Shown: positions 26,301 through 34,600, counted from the stretch's first letter. The stretch is DNA of 64,000 bases from JBOFFC01 sp051648405 (GCA_051648405.1 JBOFFC010000003.1:13709-77708), one strand, 5' to 3'. Notes: generated by a model not told the origin, from the letters alone. A program made the numbers and translations.

Positions 26301-27510
26301 TGCTCGAAGCGCCCGGCGCAAGCGTCTTGTCGGGCTGCGTCATGAAGTCGCCGCGCTCGTTCCCCTGCCCGACGAGCTTCAGCGTCGCCTTGGTGCTGTT
26401 GGTGATGGTCACCAGGCAGCTGGCGGCCTTGTCGGCGCTGGGAGGAGGGGTGGGGCCCGGGTTCGGGGGGACCGGCTTGGGGGGGCCGCTACCGCCCGTC
26501 AGCGTGAAGCGGAACTCGGCGATGTTCCCGCCGCCGTTGAGGTTGGCGCCGAAGTACTTCGACGCGTTGACCCCCTCGACCCGCGTCGAGGACTTGTTCG
26601 TCCCCGCCACCGGGTTGCGCCACTCGATGAACCAAGTGGTGTCCATGTCGAGCAGCCACCCGAGTGTGCCGATGGCGCCTTCGGTCGGGATGTCGACGAG
26701 GGGGATCGTCGCCTCGGGGCCGGCGGCGACAAACTGCGCTGTCTTGCCGGCCTCGATCTTGTTGGGAGGCAGCTTGGCGAACGTCCCGCTTTCGTGCTTG
26801 GCGACGCCCATGTCGAGCCGGCGGTCCGACTCGTTCACGACCTCGATGACGCAGGCCCGTCGACCTCCGCCGAGCTTCTTGATCTCCGCCAGGACCTCGG
26901 GCGCCCAATCGAGGACCGTCGGCACGATCGAGGCCCCGACGGCTTCCGCCGCCGTTCCCTGTGCGCCTTGGCCAGCAGCGGCCGTCTCGGCGACTTGCTT
27001 GACGATCTCGTCGAGCTTCGGCTGGAGCTGGCCGAGCGCGGTGGTCGCGTCGGTGAACGACTTCTCGTTGGCCTTCGCCCGGATCGCCTCGGTCAGCTTC
27101 CGCAGCAGGTCGGCCTTGGGGTGGGAGGCCTCTTCGAGACGGGTGACCTGCGAGTCGACTTCTTCGAACTGCGGCTCAGCCTTCGCCCACTGCTCCTTGC
27201 CCGCCGCCGCGTCGGCCGCGACGGACGACGCCTTCCCCTTGACCTGCGAAACGGCGGCCAGCAGGCGGCCGGACGCGTCCCCGCCGGCGGGTGCGGCCGC
27301 CGAGACCTTGTGGAAGGCCTCGAACAGCGTCGATCGCTGGGCGTCGAGCTGCTGGAACTCCCCCTTCCCCGCTTGTCCGGCGGCGACCCGAAGGTCGGCG
27401 TTCAAAGCCCCGATCTCTTGCCGGAACTTCTCTAGGAAGTCGCCCGCCGGGATGGCGCCGCTCCCCTTCGCAGGCAATAGCCCCAACGCCTCAAGAAGTC
27501 CCCCGGCCAT
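23311..27510 (-). CDS. Giant modular T6SS-linked protein: two aegerolysin/ET79-like domains, seven Ig-like modules, PG-binding domain
   Basis: A protein of 1399 residues without a signal peptide. Residues 1-210 are helical. Residues ~218-338 and ~363-478 are two related domains with the ET79/aegerolysin-type WxxEWRNPVAGTN and WRVEWDNPEGAKN signatures after a VIxVxNxS-like opening strand. Four carboxypeptidase-regulatory/Ig-like modules follow (~495-860), each starting like VxVxDxxSGxPIxGAxV. A PG_binding_1-like part lies at ~875-945, another beta domain at ~950-1060, then a Gly/Ser/Lys linker at ~1060-1105. Three more Ig-like modules and a charged helical tail end the protein. Aegerolysin relatives bind membrane lipids and can act with partner pore formers. 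Placement beside the T6SS argues for an injected or displayed toxin or adhesin. Confidence 0.75.
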   Translation of the reverse strand: MAGGLLEALGLLPAKGSGAIPAGDFLEKFRQEIGALNADLRVAAGQAGKGEFQQLDAQRSTLFEAFHKVSAAAPAGGDASGRLLAAVSQVKGKASSVAADAAAGKEQWAKAEPQFEEVDSQVTRLEEASHPKADLLRKLTEAIRAKANEKSFTDATTALGQLQPKLDEIVKQVAETAAAGQGAQGTAAEAVGASIVPTVLDWAPEVLAEIKKLGGGRRACVIEVVNESDRRLDMGVAKHESGTFAKLPPNKIEAGKTAQFVAAGPEATIPLVDIPTEGAIGTLGWLLDMDTTWFIEWRNPVAGTNKSSTRVEGVNASKYFGANLNGGGNIAEFRFTLTGGSGPPKPVPPNPGPTPPPSADKAASCLVTITNSTKATLKLVGQGNERGDFMTQPDKTLAPGASSKFVYVETPDSPDQGCKGFALWQVGDTPTQWRVEWDNPEGAKNTATHTLTPSANDLNSLDQIGQGEENVPVEFTLSGSGGGGVVPPVPTGEGTVPVLVTDEATGAPLGDVTVSVGGALTKVTDSKGATSFKVPVGAQPYQAFATDYVEANGSTAVVAGDNAPLEIALKKYDSAPKEALTVFVKDKDSGKPIAKAGVTVGQTYADTSANGLATLEVPVGKQGWYAEASGHEPNAGDVEVVAGDNAELVIEMQSSNEGRQGLTVVVRDKASGAPVAGAEVSAGDRKDTSSGAGLATLELPPGKHDYNVTAENYEPASGAVEVIDGDGVELVVELTPYAGAVTKVSFVVTDAESGAPIEGAAVSASSDQTGKTDAAGVIELEVPAGQVPYFVEKEGFEPFEGSGEAEEGTTTEIVVALGRQEPEPEFAPPPESKQPTLKKGAESSDGWVEYLQQLLNKHLGAGAVEVTGKFDDKTLAAVKKFQGSTDPPCQVDGVVGNETWSMLRKGEREAVGVNKKDAEQGAEARWATEKNDFVTYDKATDELRLTAFSVGDQPVDDFKATVRITGAGGGQDVSSIPLGKPVGPAPTGSGQMHVVSVPGIVATFGAGVHKVEAYLPSELGGDFWGGEFDSESKGGGGGGDKGSGGGGKGGGGGKGSGGGGSGGGGGKGPGPKPQPATKTGEVAVVVTEADTGAALEGAVVAIDGAGPSMVDGNTYYFNEVAVGQQAILAFADGYQHGEGRVTVEAGKQVRFDLFLQSDEDIDPVPTDERADVTVQVHDSETSEPIDTATIRVADEVAEGTALTFLKAPLGEQPYAVTAPGYASQSGIVTVEREVGAMLDVLLVSKNGGGTGPTPGPIDETGTVVVSVIDQDGAPIEGTVTLGGEADVQPQTGERVTFSDVAAGPYEYTAVRDGYWSFTGQLNVDAGATVSCTAELILFDGGGGEGPAEPEVGPDGLPPVGDAAAVRSAKGKKPPTSDEKAAMQKKIDMIHKRLKDVLKG

Positions 27511-27546
27511 CGTCCTCTCCTGTCAGGCTCCAAAGCGCCAAGACGC

Positions 27547-27801
27547 CTACGCACTCCGCGAGCGCGGGCGATCCGACAGCCTTGTTCGACGGCAGGGCCC
27601 CCGCGGGGCGGGAGAAAGCGGGGGGGCCACTCCCGTGGCCGCAATTGCCTGGGCGCCGAGGTCGGCGACCTGAGCCCCCTTGGACTTGCCGACCTCTTTC
27701 GCAAGTTCGCGGGTGGCTTTGTCGAGCGCTTCCCCGCTCAGTTTAAACGTCTTTGACCCCTGCGCGACCGGCTTTCCAAGATCGACGATTCGCCCCCCCC
27801 G
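27547..27801 (-). other. Coding-like open stretch directly after the stop of the LysM/HsdR-tail gene
   Basis: Immediately after the TGA at 27802-27804 the same frame stays open for 84 codons. It has protein-like composition at first (GKPVAQGSKTFKLSGEALDK, then ATRELAKEVGKSKG), then becomes low quality. There is no ATG or GTG to start it. A tract of eight G lies right at its beginning. It may be a translational read-through tail, a decayed gene end, or chance. Confidence 0.3.
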
Positions 27802-28191
27802 TCACGCCGCGCCGTGCGTGTAGAGGTGCTGCCGGAAGTCGCTGAACGTCTCGTCGATATCCTCCCCCAGGTCGGCGACCGCGTCGCTGATCGAGTCGTG
27901 ATAGCGGAGGCTCAGCAGGTCGGGGAGCTTCTCGGGGTCGAGCTCGTCGATGCCGTCGTCGATGTAGTGCCCGAGGACGAACTCCAGGAAGGCCCGCTGC
28001 TTGCCGCCGTAGTGCCCGTCGAGCGCGACGCGGGCGCGGGTAGCGCGTTCTTCGCGGGACAGGGGCGCCAGGGCGGAGTTCTTGGTGTCGTCCCAGGCCC
28101 TTCTCCACTCAAGGTCGAACGCCCTGCAGACCTTTGAGAGCGACTCGCCTTTCTTGAGCGGATGCTCCCTACGCTTGTCGAGCTTCGCCAC
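27802..28191 (-). CDS. Small chimeric protein: LysM-like start plus HsdR C-terminal-like domain
   Basis: A protein of 129 residues. Residues ~9-38 (HPLKKGESLSKVCRAFDLEW, then RAWDDTKN) read like a LysM motif. Residues ~60-125 (QRAFLEFVLGHYIDDGIDEL, then DPEKLPDLLSLRYHDSISDA and FSDFRQHLY) resemble the extreme C-terminal helical domain of type I restriction HsdR subunits. No helicase or nuclease part is present. It is the first gene of the minus-strand block, about 80 bp from tRNA-Arg. It could be a remnant of a restriction system captured into this locus, or a genuine small wall-binding accessory protein. Confidence 0.6.
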   Translation of the reverse strand: MAKLDKRREHPLKKGESLSKVCRAFDLEWRRAWDDTKNSALAPLSREERATRARVALDGHYGGKQRAFLEFVLGHYIDDGIDELDPEKLPDLLSLRYHDSISDAVADLGEDIDETFSDFRQHLYTHGAA

Positions 28192-28273
28192 GGCGCGAAC
28201 CGTCCGGTGATCGCTGACACACTCCGAGCCGCCGCCGCTGGTCTCGTGTCGATGTAAGTCCTTTGCTGGTAAG

Positions 28274-28347
28274 TACGCCCGGAGGGACTCGAACCCCCAA
28301 CCCCTGGTTCCGAAGACCAGTGCTCTATCCGATTGAGCTACGGACGC
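28274..28347 (-). tRNA. tRNA-Arg (anticodon TCG)
   Basis: A 74-nt cloverleaf on the minus strand. The acceptor GCGTCCG pairs with CGGGCGT (two G-T wobbles), discriminator A. The D-arm is TAGCTCAATCGGATAGAGC. The anticodon stem CTGGT/ACCAG encloses loop CTTCGGA with anticodon TCG, and the T-loop GTTCGAGTC is standard. CCA is not encoded. Confidence 0.93.
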
Positions 28348-28360
28348 AAAAAAGGCTCTC

Positions 28361-28451
28361 GGCTTTCAGCGGTCAGCTTTCAGCGAAGAGCAACGAGACA
28401 AATCTCAATGACCAAGCACCAATGACCAAAAAAGCTGATCGCCGACAGCTC
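28361..28451. repeat. Intergenic repeat cluster, GACCAAGCACCAATGACCAA type
   Basis: The stretch GGCTTTCAGCGGTCAGCTTT is followed by ATGACCAAGCACCAATGACC and AAAGCTGATCGCCGACAGCT. The middle unit recurs at 35.7 and 37.6 kb. The outer TTTCAGC...GCTGA units form an imperfect inverted pair. Lies between tRNA-Arg and the small membrane-protein gene. Confidence 0.75.
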
Positions 28452-28452
28452 C

Positions 28453-28644
28453 TCACTGAAAAAACGCGAACGCTTCGATCGCCGCGGCGATCGCTCCCAT
28501 GAAGACCACCGTCCAGCCACCGAACCGGGCGGCGTGCGTGACGATCGTCTTCATCTCTTCGTGCCGCGTCGCCGCGTACACCAAGCTGACGATCACCAGC
28601 AGCGGCAGCGCGAACCACAAGCGGTTGATCTCGGCGAGCAGCAT
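28453..28644 (-). CDS. Small two-helix membrane protein
   Basis: A protein of 63 residues with two hydrophobic segments (RLWFALPLLVIVSLVYAA and WTVVFMGAIAAAIEAFAFF) linked by a short charged loop (TRHEEMKTIV). It lies 69 bp downstream of the DUF6677 gene on the same strand, probably in one operon. Function unknown. Confidence 0.65.
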   Translation of the reverse strand: MLLAEINRLWFALPLLVIVSLVYAATRHEEMKTIVTHAARFGGWTVVFMGAIAAAIEAFAFFQ

Positions 28645-28713
28645 GGCGGCGGGGGTCGAGGTTGTAGTGCTTGACGACGATGTTTCGCAGAACGACCGCG
28701 GCGCCGTTCGGCG

Positions 28714-29301
28714 TTATGCCGGCGGCGGGTCGGGGCTGGGGGCCTTCTTGTCGGTCGGGACGAGCGGGCCCGAGTGGGCGTCGTACACGGCGAGGATGTT
28801 CAGCAGCCCGGCGATCGCCGTGTAGACGGTCCCCAGCTCGAAGAAGTAGCCGTAGTCGTAATGCCACTTGGCGAGCTCGTCGGGGTGGCGGACCTCGCTC
28901 TGTGCGTTGTCGAGGGAGGTGAACGGACGGCGGACGGAGGCGCCGGTCTTCGGGGGGTGGAAGACGCCCCCCAGCAGCGGCTCGGCGTCCCGTTGGAACC
29001 GCGCTCGCTCGACGAGCGCGGGGATCGCCACGACGCCGATGCCCGCCTGGCAGGGGAACGGCCAGCGATCGACCACGAACGACGCCGGGTTGGGGAGCAA
29101 CGGCAGGGGAGACGCGTAGGCGACCCGCCCTCCCCCGGCGTACATGCCGGCGACGAACAGCGGCGCGATCGTCAGCAGGAACAGCAGACCCTTGCTGGTG
29201 CGCCCTTGGTACAGGTGTCCCAGCCCCGGCACGAGCCACGCCAGGAGCGCCGCGAACCGCGGGTTCTTCAGTGCGATCGGCGTGTCGGAGGGGTTGGTCA
29301 C
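28714..29301 (-). CDS. DUF6677-type membrane protein
   Basis: A protein of 195 residues. The N-terminus carries FAALLAWLVPGLGHLYQGRT, the typical opening of the planctomycete DUF6677/TM2-like family, followed by a hydrophobic segment (GLLFLLTIAPLFVAGMY). A second one comes late (YFFELGTVYTAIAGLLNILA). The C-terminus is Pro-rich. It probably shares an operon with the small membrane protein downstream. Function is not known. Confidence 0.75.
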   Translation of the reverse strand: MTNPSDTPIALKNPRFAALLAWLVPGLGHLYQGRTSKGLLFLLTIAPLFVAGMYAGGGRVAYASPLPLLPNPASFVVDRWPFPCQAGIGVVAIPALVERARFQRDAEPLLGGVFHPPKTGASVRRPFTSLDNAQSEVRHPDELAKWHYDYGYFFELGTVYTAIAGLLNILAVYDAHSGPLVPTDKKAPSPDPPPA

Positions 29302-29451
29302 GGGTTCTTCGCGGCGTGAGGGTAGTCGGTCCGTATTCTAAGGCCGGCGCCGAGCCGCGGGCTAGGCGGCCGACGAGAGGGAGCGAAACCTAGACAAGAT
29401 CGACGGGATGCCGCGACCGATCGACAAGGGCGAAGTCACCGACCCAGGCTG

Positions 29452-32400
29452 TCAATCCTGCCCAGCTTTGTTCGATTCCTTCTTCACCAGCCCACGCAGC
29501 AGGACGTAAAAGACGGGGGTCAGGAACAACCCCAGCAGCGTGACGCCGATCATGCCGCTGAAGACGGCGGTCCCCAGGGCGCGGCGCATCTCGGACCCGG
29601 CGCCGGTGGCGATCACCAGCGGAACGACGCCGAGGATGAACGCCAGGGCGGTCATCAGGATCGCCCGCAGGCGGAGCCGGGCGGCCTCGACGGCGGCGGT
29701 GAAGCGGTCCTTGCCCTGGTCTTCGAGCTGCTTGGCGAACTCGACGATCAGGATCGCGTTCTTGCAGGCCAGGGCCACCAGCACGACGAACCCGATTTGG
29801 GTGAGGATGTTGTTGTCCATGCCGCGGAACCAGACGCCGGCGATCGCAAACAGCAGGCAGAGCGGCACGATCAGGATCACGGCCAGCGGCAGGATCCAGC
29901 TCTCGTACTGGGCGGCGAGCGCCAGGAAGACGAACAGCACGCAGAGCGGGAAGATGAACAGCGCCGTGCTGCCGGCGGCGCGCTCTTGGTACGAGAGGTC
30001 CGTCCACTCGTAGCCGAACCCGTCGGGGAGCGTCTCGTCGGCGAGCTTCTCCATCGCGTCGAGGGCGGTCCCCGTGCTGGCGCCGGGGAGCAGCGTGCCG
30101 CTCAGGTCGGCCGACGGGAACAGGTTGTAGCGGGTAACCCGGTCGGGTCCGGGGCGCTGCTCGACGTTGACGATCGTCCCCAGGGGGACAACCGCGCCCG
30201 ACGCGCTGCGGGTCTTGAGTTGGTAGATGTCCGAGGCTGAGTCCCGGAACTCGGGCTCGGCCTGTGCGGTGACACGGTACGTGCGCCCGAGCAGGTTGAA
30301 GTCATTCACGTAGACCGAGCCCAGGTAGACCTGCAGCGTCTCGAAGACGTTTGACAGGGGGACATCGAGCATCTGGGCCTTGGTGCGGTCGATGTCGGCG
30401 TACAGCTGCGGCGTCTTGGCGTTGAAGGTCGAGAACGCGAAGGCCACGCCGGGCTGGGTGAACGAGCCGCCGGCCATCGCATCGACGACCGACCCCAGCG
30501 CCGGGAAGCCGGCCCCGCCCCGGTCCTGGACCAGCATCTTGAAGCCCCCCGCGCTGCCGATGCCGCGGACCGGCGGCGGAGCGAGCACGAAGATCGACGC
30601 CTCTTCGATCGCCGACAGCCGCTTCTGCAGGTCGACGAGGATCACGCCGGTCGTGAGCCCCTTGCGGGACCGCGCGGCGGCGTCGTCGAGGGCCGTGAAA
30701 CAGGCCGCCGCGTTGGGGCTGTTCGACCGCGTCACGCCCGAGAAGCCGGCGAACGCCACGGCGTTCCTGATCCCGGGGGTCTCCATCGCGATCTGGCTGA
30801 TCCGCTGGACCACCTTGTCGGTGCGGTCGAGCGACGCGCCGTCGGGGAGCTGCGCGCTGACGATCAGGTAGCCCTGGTCCTGCTCGGGGATGAACCCCGT
30901 GGGGACCATGCGGAAGCTCTGCCCCGTGAGCGCCAAGAGGCCCGCGTACACGGCCACCATCAACAGACCGACGCGCACCAAGCGACCGACGACCGCCGCG
31001 TACGCCGAACCCGAGCGGTCGAACACGTCGTTGAACCCGCGGAAGAACCACCCGAACAGCGTGTCGAGCAGGCGTGAGAACAAGCCGGGGGTGTGGTCGT
31101 GCGGCCGCAGCAGCAGCGCGCAGAGGGCCGGCGTGAGCGTCAGCGACACGAAGGCCGAGATCACCGTCGAGGCGGCGATCGTGATCGCGAACTGCTGGTA
31201 GAACTGCCCGGTGATCCCCGGCAGGAACGCCGTGGGGACGAACACCGCGACGAGCACCAGCGCGGTGGCGATCAGCGCCCCGCCGACCTCGGTCATCGCC
31301 CGCTTGGTCGCTTCGCGGGGGGCGAGCCCCTCGCCGATCAGGCGTTCGACGTTCTCGACGACGACGATCGCGTCGTCGACCACAATGCCGATCGCCAGCA
31401 CCAGACCGAACAGCGAGAGGCTGTTCAGCGAGAACCCGACACCCTGCATGATCGCGAACGTGCCGACCAGCGAGATCGGGATCGCCAGCACGGGGATCAG
31501 CGTCGCCTGCCAGCGCTGTAGGAACACGAACACCGTCAGCACCACCAGCACCCCCGCTTCGAGCAGGGTGTGGAACACCTCCTCGATCGACTCCTCGACG
31601 AACCGCGTCGGGTTGTAGGCGATCTTGTGCTCTAGCCCCGCGGGGAAGTCCTTGCTCAGTTGCTTCATGGTGCGGATCACCTCTTCGGTCGTCGCGACGC
31701 CGTTGGTGCCGGGGCGCTGGTAGACGAGCAGCGCGATGGCGTTGTCGCCGTCGAGGTAGCTCTTGACCGAGTAGTCCTGGGCGCCGAGCTCGACCCGGGC
31801 GACGTCGGCGACCCGGGTCAGCCGGCCGTCGGCGCCGCGCTTGACGACCACCTCGCCAAACTCCTCCGGGTTCTTGAGCCGCCCCTGGGCGGTGACCTGC
31901 AGTTGGAAGTCCCCGGGCTGGTCCTGCGGAGGCTGACCGATCTGCCCGGCCGCAACCTGGACGTTCTGTTCGCGTAGGGCGGCCACCACGTCGCTCGCCG
32001 TCAGGTCGAGCGAGGCGAGCTTTTCGATATCAAGCCACACCCGCATGCTGTACTCAGCGCCCCCGAAGACCTGCAGGCTCCCCACGCCGTTGATGCGCGA
32101 CAGCACGTCGCGGACCCGCAGGTAGGCGTAGTTGGCGATGTAGAGTTGGTCGCGGCTGGCGTCGGGCGAGATCAGGTGCACCACCAGCAGCATCTCGGGC
32201 GAGGTCTTCGCCGTCACGACGCCGACCTGCCGCACCTCTTGCGGCAGGCGCGGCACGGCCGAGGCGACGCGGTTCTGCACCAGGACCTGGGCGTGATCGA
32301 CGTCGGTTCCCAGGGCGAAGGTGATCGTGAGCGTCATCCGCCCGTCGGACGTGCTCTGCGACTCCATGTAGAGCATGTTCTCGACGCCGTTGACCTCCTG

Positions 32401-32604
32401 CTCGATCGGCGTGGCGACGGTCTCGGCGATCGTTTCCGGCGTCGCGCCGGGGTAGCTGGCGGTGACGACCACCGTTGGCAACGCGATGTCGGGGTACTGC
32501 GACACCGGCAACTGGTAGTAGGCGAGCGCGCCAACCAGCACGATCACCACCGAGAGGACGGTGGCGAAGATCGGGCGATCGACGAAGAAGTGGGCGAACT
32601 TCAC
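29452..32604 (-). CDS. RND multidrug efflux transporter (HAE-1/AcrB type)
   Basis: A protein of 1050 residues, the full AcrB length. It starts MKFAHFFVDRPIFATVLSVV as in the family. The transmembrane proton-relay pair is seen in AIGIVVDDAIVVVENVER (about residue 405). Twelve membrane helices are split by two large periplasmic loops. Its ATG overlaps the stop of the upstream adaptor gene by 4 bp, so the two form a unit. No TolC-like outer-membrane factor follows in the window; a shared one elsewhere is expected. Substrate cannot be deduced. Confidence 0.94.
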   Translation of the reverse strand: MKFAHFFVDRPIFATVLSVVIVLVGALAYYQLPVSQYPDIALPTVVVTASYPGATPETIAETVATPIEQEVNGVENMLYMESQSTSDGRMTLTITFALGTDVDHAQVLVQNRVASAVPRLPQEVRQVGVVTAKTSPEMLLVVHLISPDASRDQLYIANYAYLRVRDVLSRINGVGSLQVFGGAEYSMRVWLDIEKLASLDLTASDVVAALREQNVQVAAGQIGQPPQDQPGDFQLQVTAQGRLKNPEEFGEVVVKRGADGRLTRVADVARVELGAQDYSVKSYLDGDNAIALLVYQRPGTNGVATTEEVIRTMKQLSKDFPAGLEHKIAYNPTRFVEESIEEVFHTLLEAGVLVVLTVFVFLQRWQATLIPVLAIPISLVGTFAIMQGVGFSLNSLSLFGLVLAIGIVVDDAIVVVENVERLIGEGLAPREATKRAMTEVGGALIATALVLVAVFVPTAFLPGITGQFYQQFAITIAASTVISAFVSLTLTPALCALLLRPHDHTPGLFSRLLDTLFGWFFRGFNDVFDRSGSAYAAVVGRLVRVGLLMVAVYAGLLALTGQSFRMVPTGFIPEQDQGYLIVSAQLPDGASLDRTDKVVQRISQIAMETPGIRNAVAFAGFSGVTRSNSPNAAACFTALDDAAARSRKGLTTGVILVDLQKRLSAIEEASIFVLAPPPVRGIGSAGGFKMLVQDRGGAGFPALGSVVDAMAGGSFTQPGVAFAFSTFNAKTPQLYADIDRTKAQMLDVPLSNVFETLQVYLGSVYVNDFNLLGRTYRVTAQAEPEFRDSASDIYQLKTRSASGAVVPLGTIVNVEQRPGPDRVTRYNLFPSADLSGTLLPGASTGTALDAMEKLADETLPDGFGYEWTDLSYQERAAGSTALFIFPLCVLFVFLALAAQYESWILPLAVILIVPLCLLFAIAGVWFRGMDNNILTQIGFVVLVALACKNAILIVEFAKQLEDQGKDRFTAAVEAARLRLRAILMTALAFILGVVPLVIATGAGSEMRRALGTAVFSGMIGVTLLGLFLTPVFYVLLRGLVKKESNKAGQD

Positions 32605-34037
32605 GGCGTCCCCCCCTCGCTCGGACGGGCGACCGGCGCAAGGCCCTCGGCGGGGGCTTCGGCCGGCGTATCGGCCGCGGGGGTCGCCGCCGGCGCCGCC
32701 GGCGCGGAGCCCGGAACGTCGTTGGCCGGCGCGTCGTAGTTGTTCGGCAGCCCGTCCTCGACTTCAACCAGCTCCTCGACCGTCGACTCGACGACAGCCC
32801 CCGGCTTCGCGCGCTGCAAGCCCTTGATGACGACCGTCTCGTCCCCCGTGAGGCCCGTGCGAACGATGCGCAGCCCGAGTGCGAGCGGGCCGACCTCGAC
32901 CTTGCGCGCTTCGAGCTTGTTCTCTTCGCCGACGACGTAGACGATCTGCGCCGACTGGTCGGCAGCCAGCGCCGAGTCAGGGATCAGCACCGCGCGACGC
33001 TGACCGCTGCCGGGAATCCGCAACCGCACGAACATCCCCGGGGTGAGCAAGTCGGCCGAGTTCGAGAAGATCGCGCGGCCGCGGATCGAGCCCGTCGCGC
33101 GATCGACGGCGTTGTCGACGAAGTCCATCACCCCGCGGTGGGGGAAGCCCGTCTCGTCGGCGAGCGCCGCGAAGACCGGGTTCTTCGCTTCGCGGGAGCT
33201 TTCGCGATCGCCGCTCTTTGCCAGGCGTGTGTACTTGAGCAGCGCCCGCTCGTCGGCGTCGAAGTTGCAATGGATCGGGTCGAGCGAGACGATCGTCGTC
33301 AGCAGTGTGGAACCGATCGAACCGCCACTCACCAGGTTCCCCTCGGTGACGCGGCGGTCGCTCACCCGGCCGCGGACCGGGGCCGTGATGCGTGTGTAGC
33401 TGAGGTCGAGCTGCGCCGCATCGACCGCCGCGCGGGCGGTGGCAATTGCGGCCTCGGCAGCCGCGACGCCGGCGCGGGCCGACTCGATCGCCGCGTCGGC
33501 CGCGAACGTCGCCGCTTCGGCTTCGCGGGCCTCGCTCACCAGCACGTCGAGCTCGTCCTCGCTGATCGCCCCGCTGGGCGCTAGCGGGCGGCTCCGCTTC
33601 AGTCGCGCGGCCGCCAGGTCGGCCCGCGCCACGGTTTGTTCGCGGTCCGCCTCGCGCTGCCGAGTGACCGCTTCGGCCGAACGGTACTGCGCCTCGGCCT
33701 CGGCCTGCGCGGCCTCGGCTTGGGCGAGCGCCGCCTCGAACGGGCGGGGGTCGATCACGAACAGCAGTTGGCCCGGCTCGACGACCTGGCCTTCGGCGAA
33801 GTGGTGCGACTCCAAGTAGCCGCTGACCCGCGCACGGACCTCGACCGACTCGATCGCGTCGAGCCGGCCGGTGTACGAGTCCCACTCCACGACGTCGCGC
33901 ACCAGCGGCTTGGCGACCGTCACCTTGACCGGCCCGCCGCCGGGGGGCGGGCCGCCGCCGGGCTTCGAGCACCCGGACAACCACAGCGACACGAGCGCCG
34001 CGGGCGTAAAGAGAGCAAGCGTGCGCAGTCGAACCAT
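32601..34037 (-). CDS. RND efflux periplasmic adaptor lipoprotein
   Basis: A protein of 478 residues beginning with a lipoprotein signal (LALFTPAALVSLWLSGC, lipobox LSGC). The barrel-sandwich/coiled-coil core of membrane fusion proteins follows: VRARVSGYLESHHFAEGQVV, a long Ala/Glu/Arg coiled-coil hairpin (about 100-205), then LSYTRITAPVRGRVSDRRVT. An Ala/Pro-rich C-terminal tail follows the adaptor core. Coupled to the transporter gene by a 4-bp overlap. Confidence 0.93.
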   Translation of the reverse strand: MVRLRTLALFTPAALVSLWLSGCSKPGGGPPPGGGPVKVTVAKPLVRDVVEWDSYTGRLDAIESVEVRARVSGYLESHHFAEGQVVEPGQLLFVIDPRPFEAALAQAEAAQAEAEAQYRSAEAVTRQREADREQTVARADLAAARLKRSRPLAPSGAISEDELDVLVSEAREAEAATFAADAAIESARAGVAAAEAAIATARAAVDAAQLDLSYTRITAPVRGRVSDRRVTEGNLVSGGSIGSTLLTTIVSLDPIHCNFDADERALLKYTRLAKSGDRESSREAKNPVFAALADETGFPHRGVMDFVDNAVDRATGSIRGRAIFSNSADLLTPGMFVRLRIPGSGQRRAVLIPDSALAADQSAQIVYVVGEENKLEARKVEVGPLALGLRIVRTGLTGDETVVIKGLQRAKPGAVVESTVEELVEVEDGLPNNYDAPANDVPGSAPAAPAATPAADTPAEAPAEGLAPVARPSEGGTP

Positions 34038-34132
34038 GGGGGCCGGCGCCGGGGGGGGTCGCGGGGGGTCGCAGCAAAGAGGGCGGGTTGATCCAAGCTA
34101 GCTGCCGACCGAACCGGTCGCCAGCGGGCTTG

Positions 34133-34600
34133 TCACTCGGCCCGATCGGCGGCGGGGGGCGCCTCGATCGTGAGCGTCAGGGCGTTTGTCCCCGCGATGA
34201 CGCGGGCCGATAGCCCCGAGGTCGCGGGGGATGCGTACCGCCACGCCACGAAGCGCTGCGAGACCCCACCGTGACCGTGGGCGCCGGGGGCGCGGACCAG
34301 GGCTCCGGTGGCGACTTGCGGCTGCGCGACGATCACCCGGTGCTGGCCCTCGACCGCGCCGTCGTCCGAGGCGAACGTCCCGAGCGTGAACGCCCCCTGG
34401 TCGTCGATTACCCCCCTTCCCGAGGGGCCTGGCGAGACCGGCAAGAACTCGACAACACCCCGGCGAACCGGCTCGCCGTCGCTGTACACGACCCTGCCCG
34501 CTACCGGATGCGTTGCGGGCCGTGATGGCCCGCAGCCCGCCGCGTGCGCCGCCAGCGCGGCGGCGGCGATCCAGAGCGTCGCGGTCGCACGGGGCTTCAT
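34133..34600 (-). CDS. Carboxypeptidase-regulatory-like (transthyretin-type) lipoprotein
   Basis: A protein of 155 residues. Signal peptide with lipobox AAGC at about residues 20-23. The mature part is a small Ig-like domain (HPVAGRVVYSDGEPVRRGVV, then GAFTLGTFASDDGAVEGQHR) of the type usually found right after DUF1559 genes in planctomycetes. Its ATG overlaps the stop of the DUF1559 gene by 4 bp. Confidence 0.82.
   Translation of the reverse strand: MKPRATATLWIAAAALAAHAAGCGPSRPATHPVAGRVVYSDGEPVRRGVVEFLPVSPGPSGRGVIDDQGAFTLGTFASDDGAVEGQHRVIVAQPQVATGALVRAPGAHGHGGVSQRFVAWRYASPATSGLSARVIAGTNALTLTIEAPPAADRAE

Noticed and set aside
23149..27435. A 1428-codon plus-strand open frame
   Set aside because: It is antisense to the 1399-residue modular gene in a phase that stays open because of high GC. 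Its sequence is Arg/Gly/Ala/Val-rich without domains, whereas the minus strand has clear domains.
27791..27798. Programmed frameshift at an eight-G tract joining the LysM/HsdR-tail gene to the next frame
   Set aside because: The in-frame TGA precedes the G-tract, so slippage on the tract could not bypass the stop for that frame.
27547..28191. Hcp (tube) or PAAR protein in the cargo block
   Set aside because: Neither the 129-residue protein nor the following open stretch has the beta-barrel pattern of Hcp or a PAAR motif.
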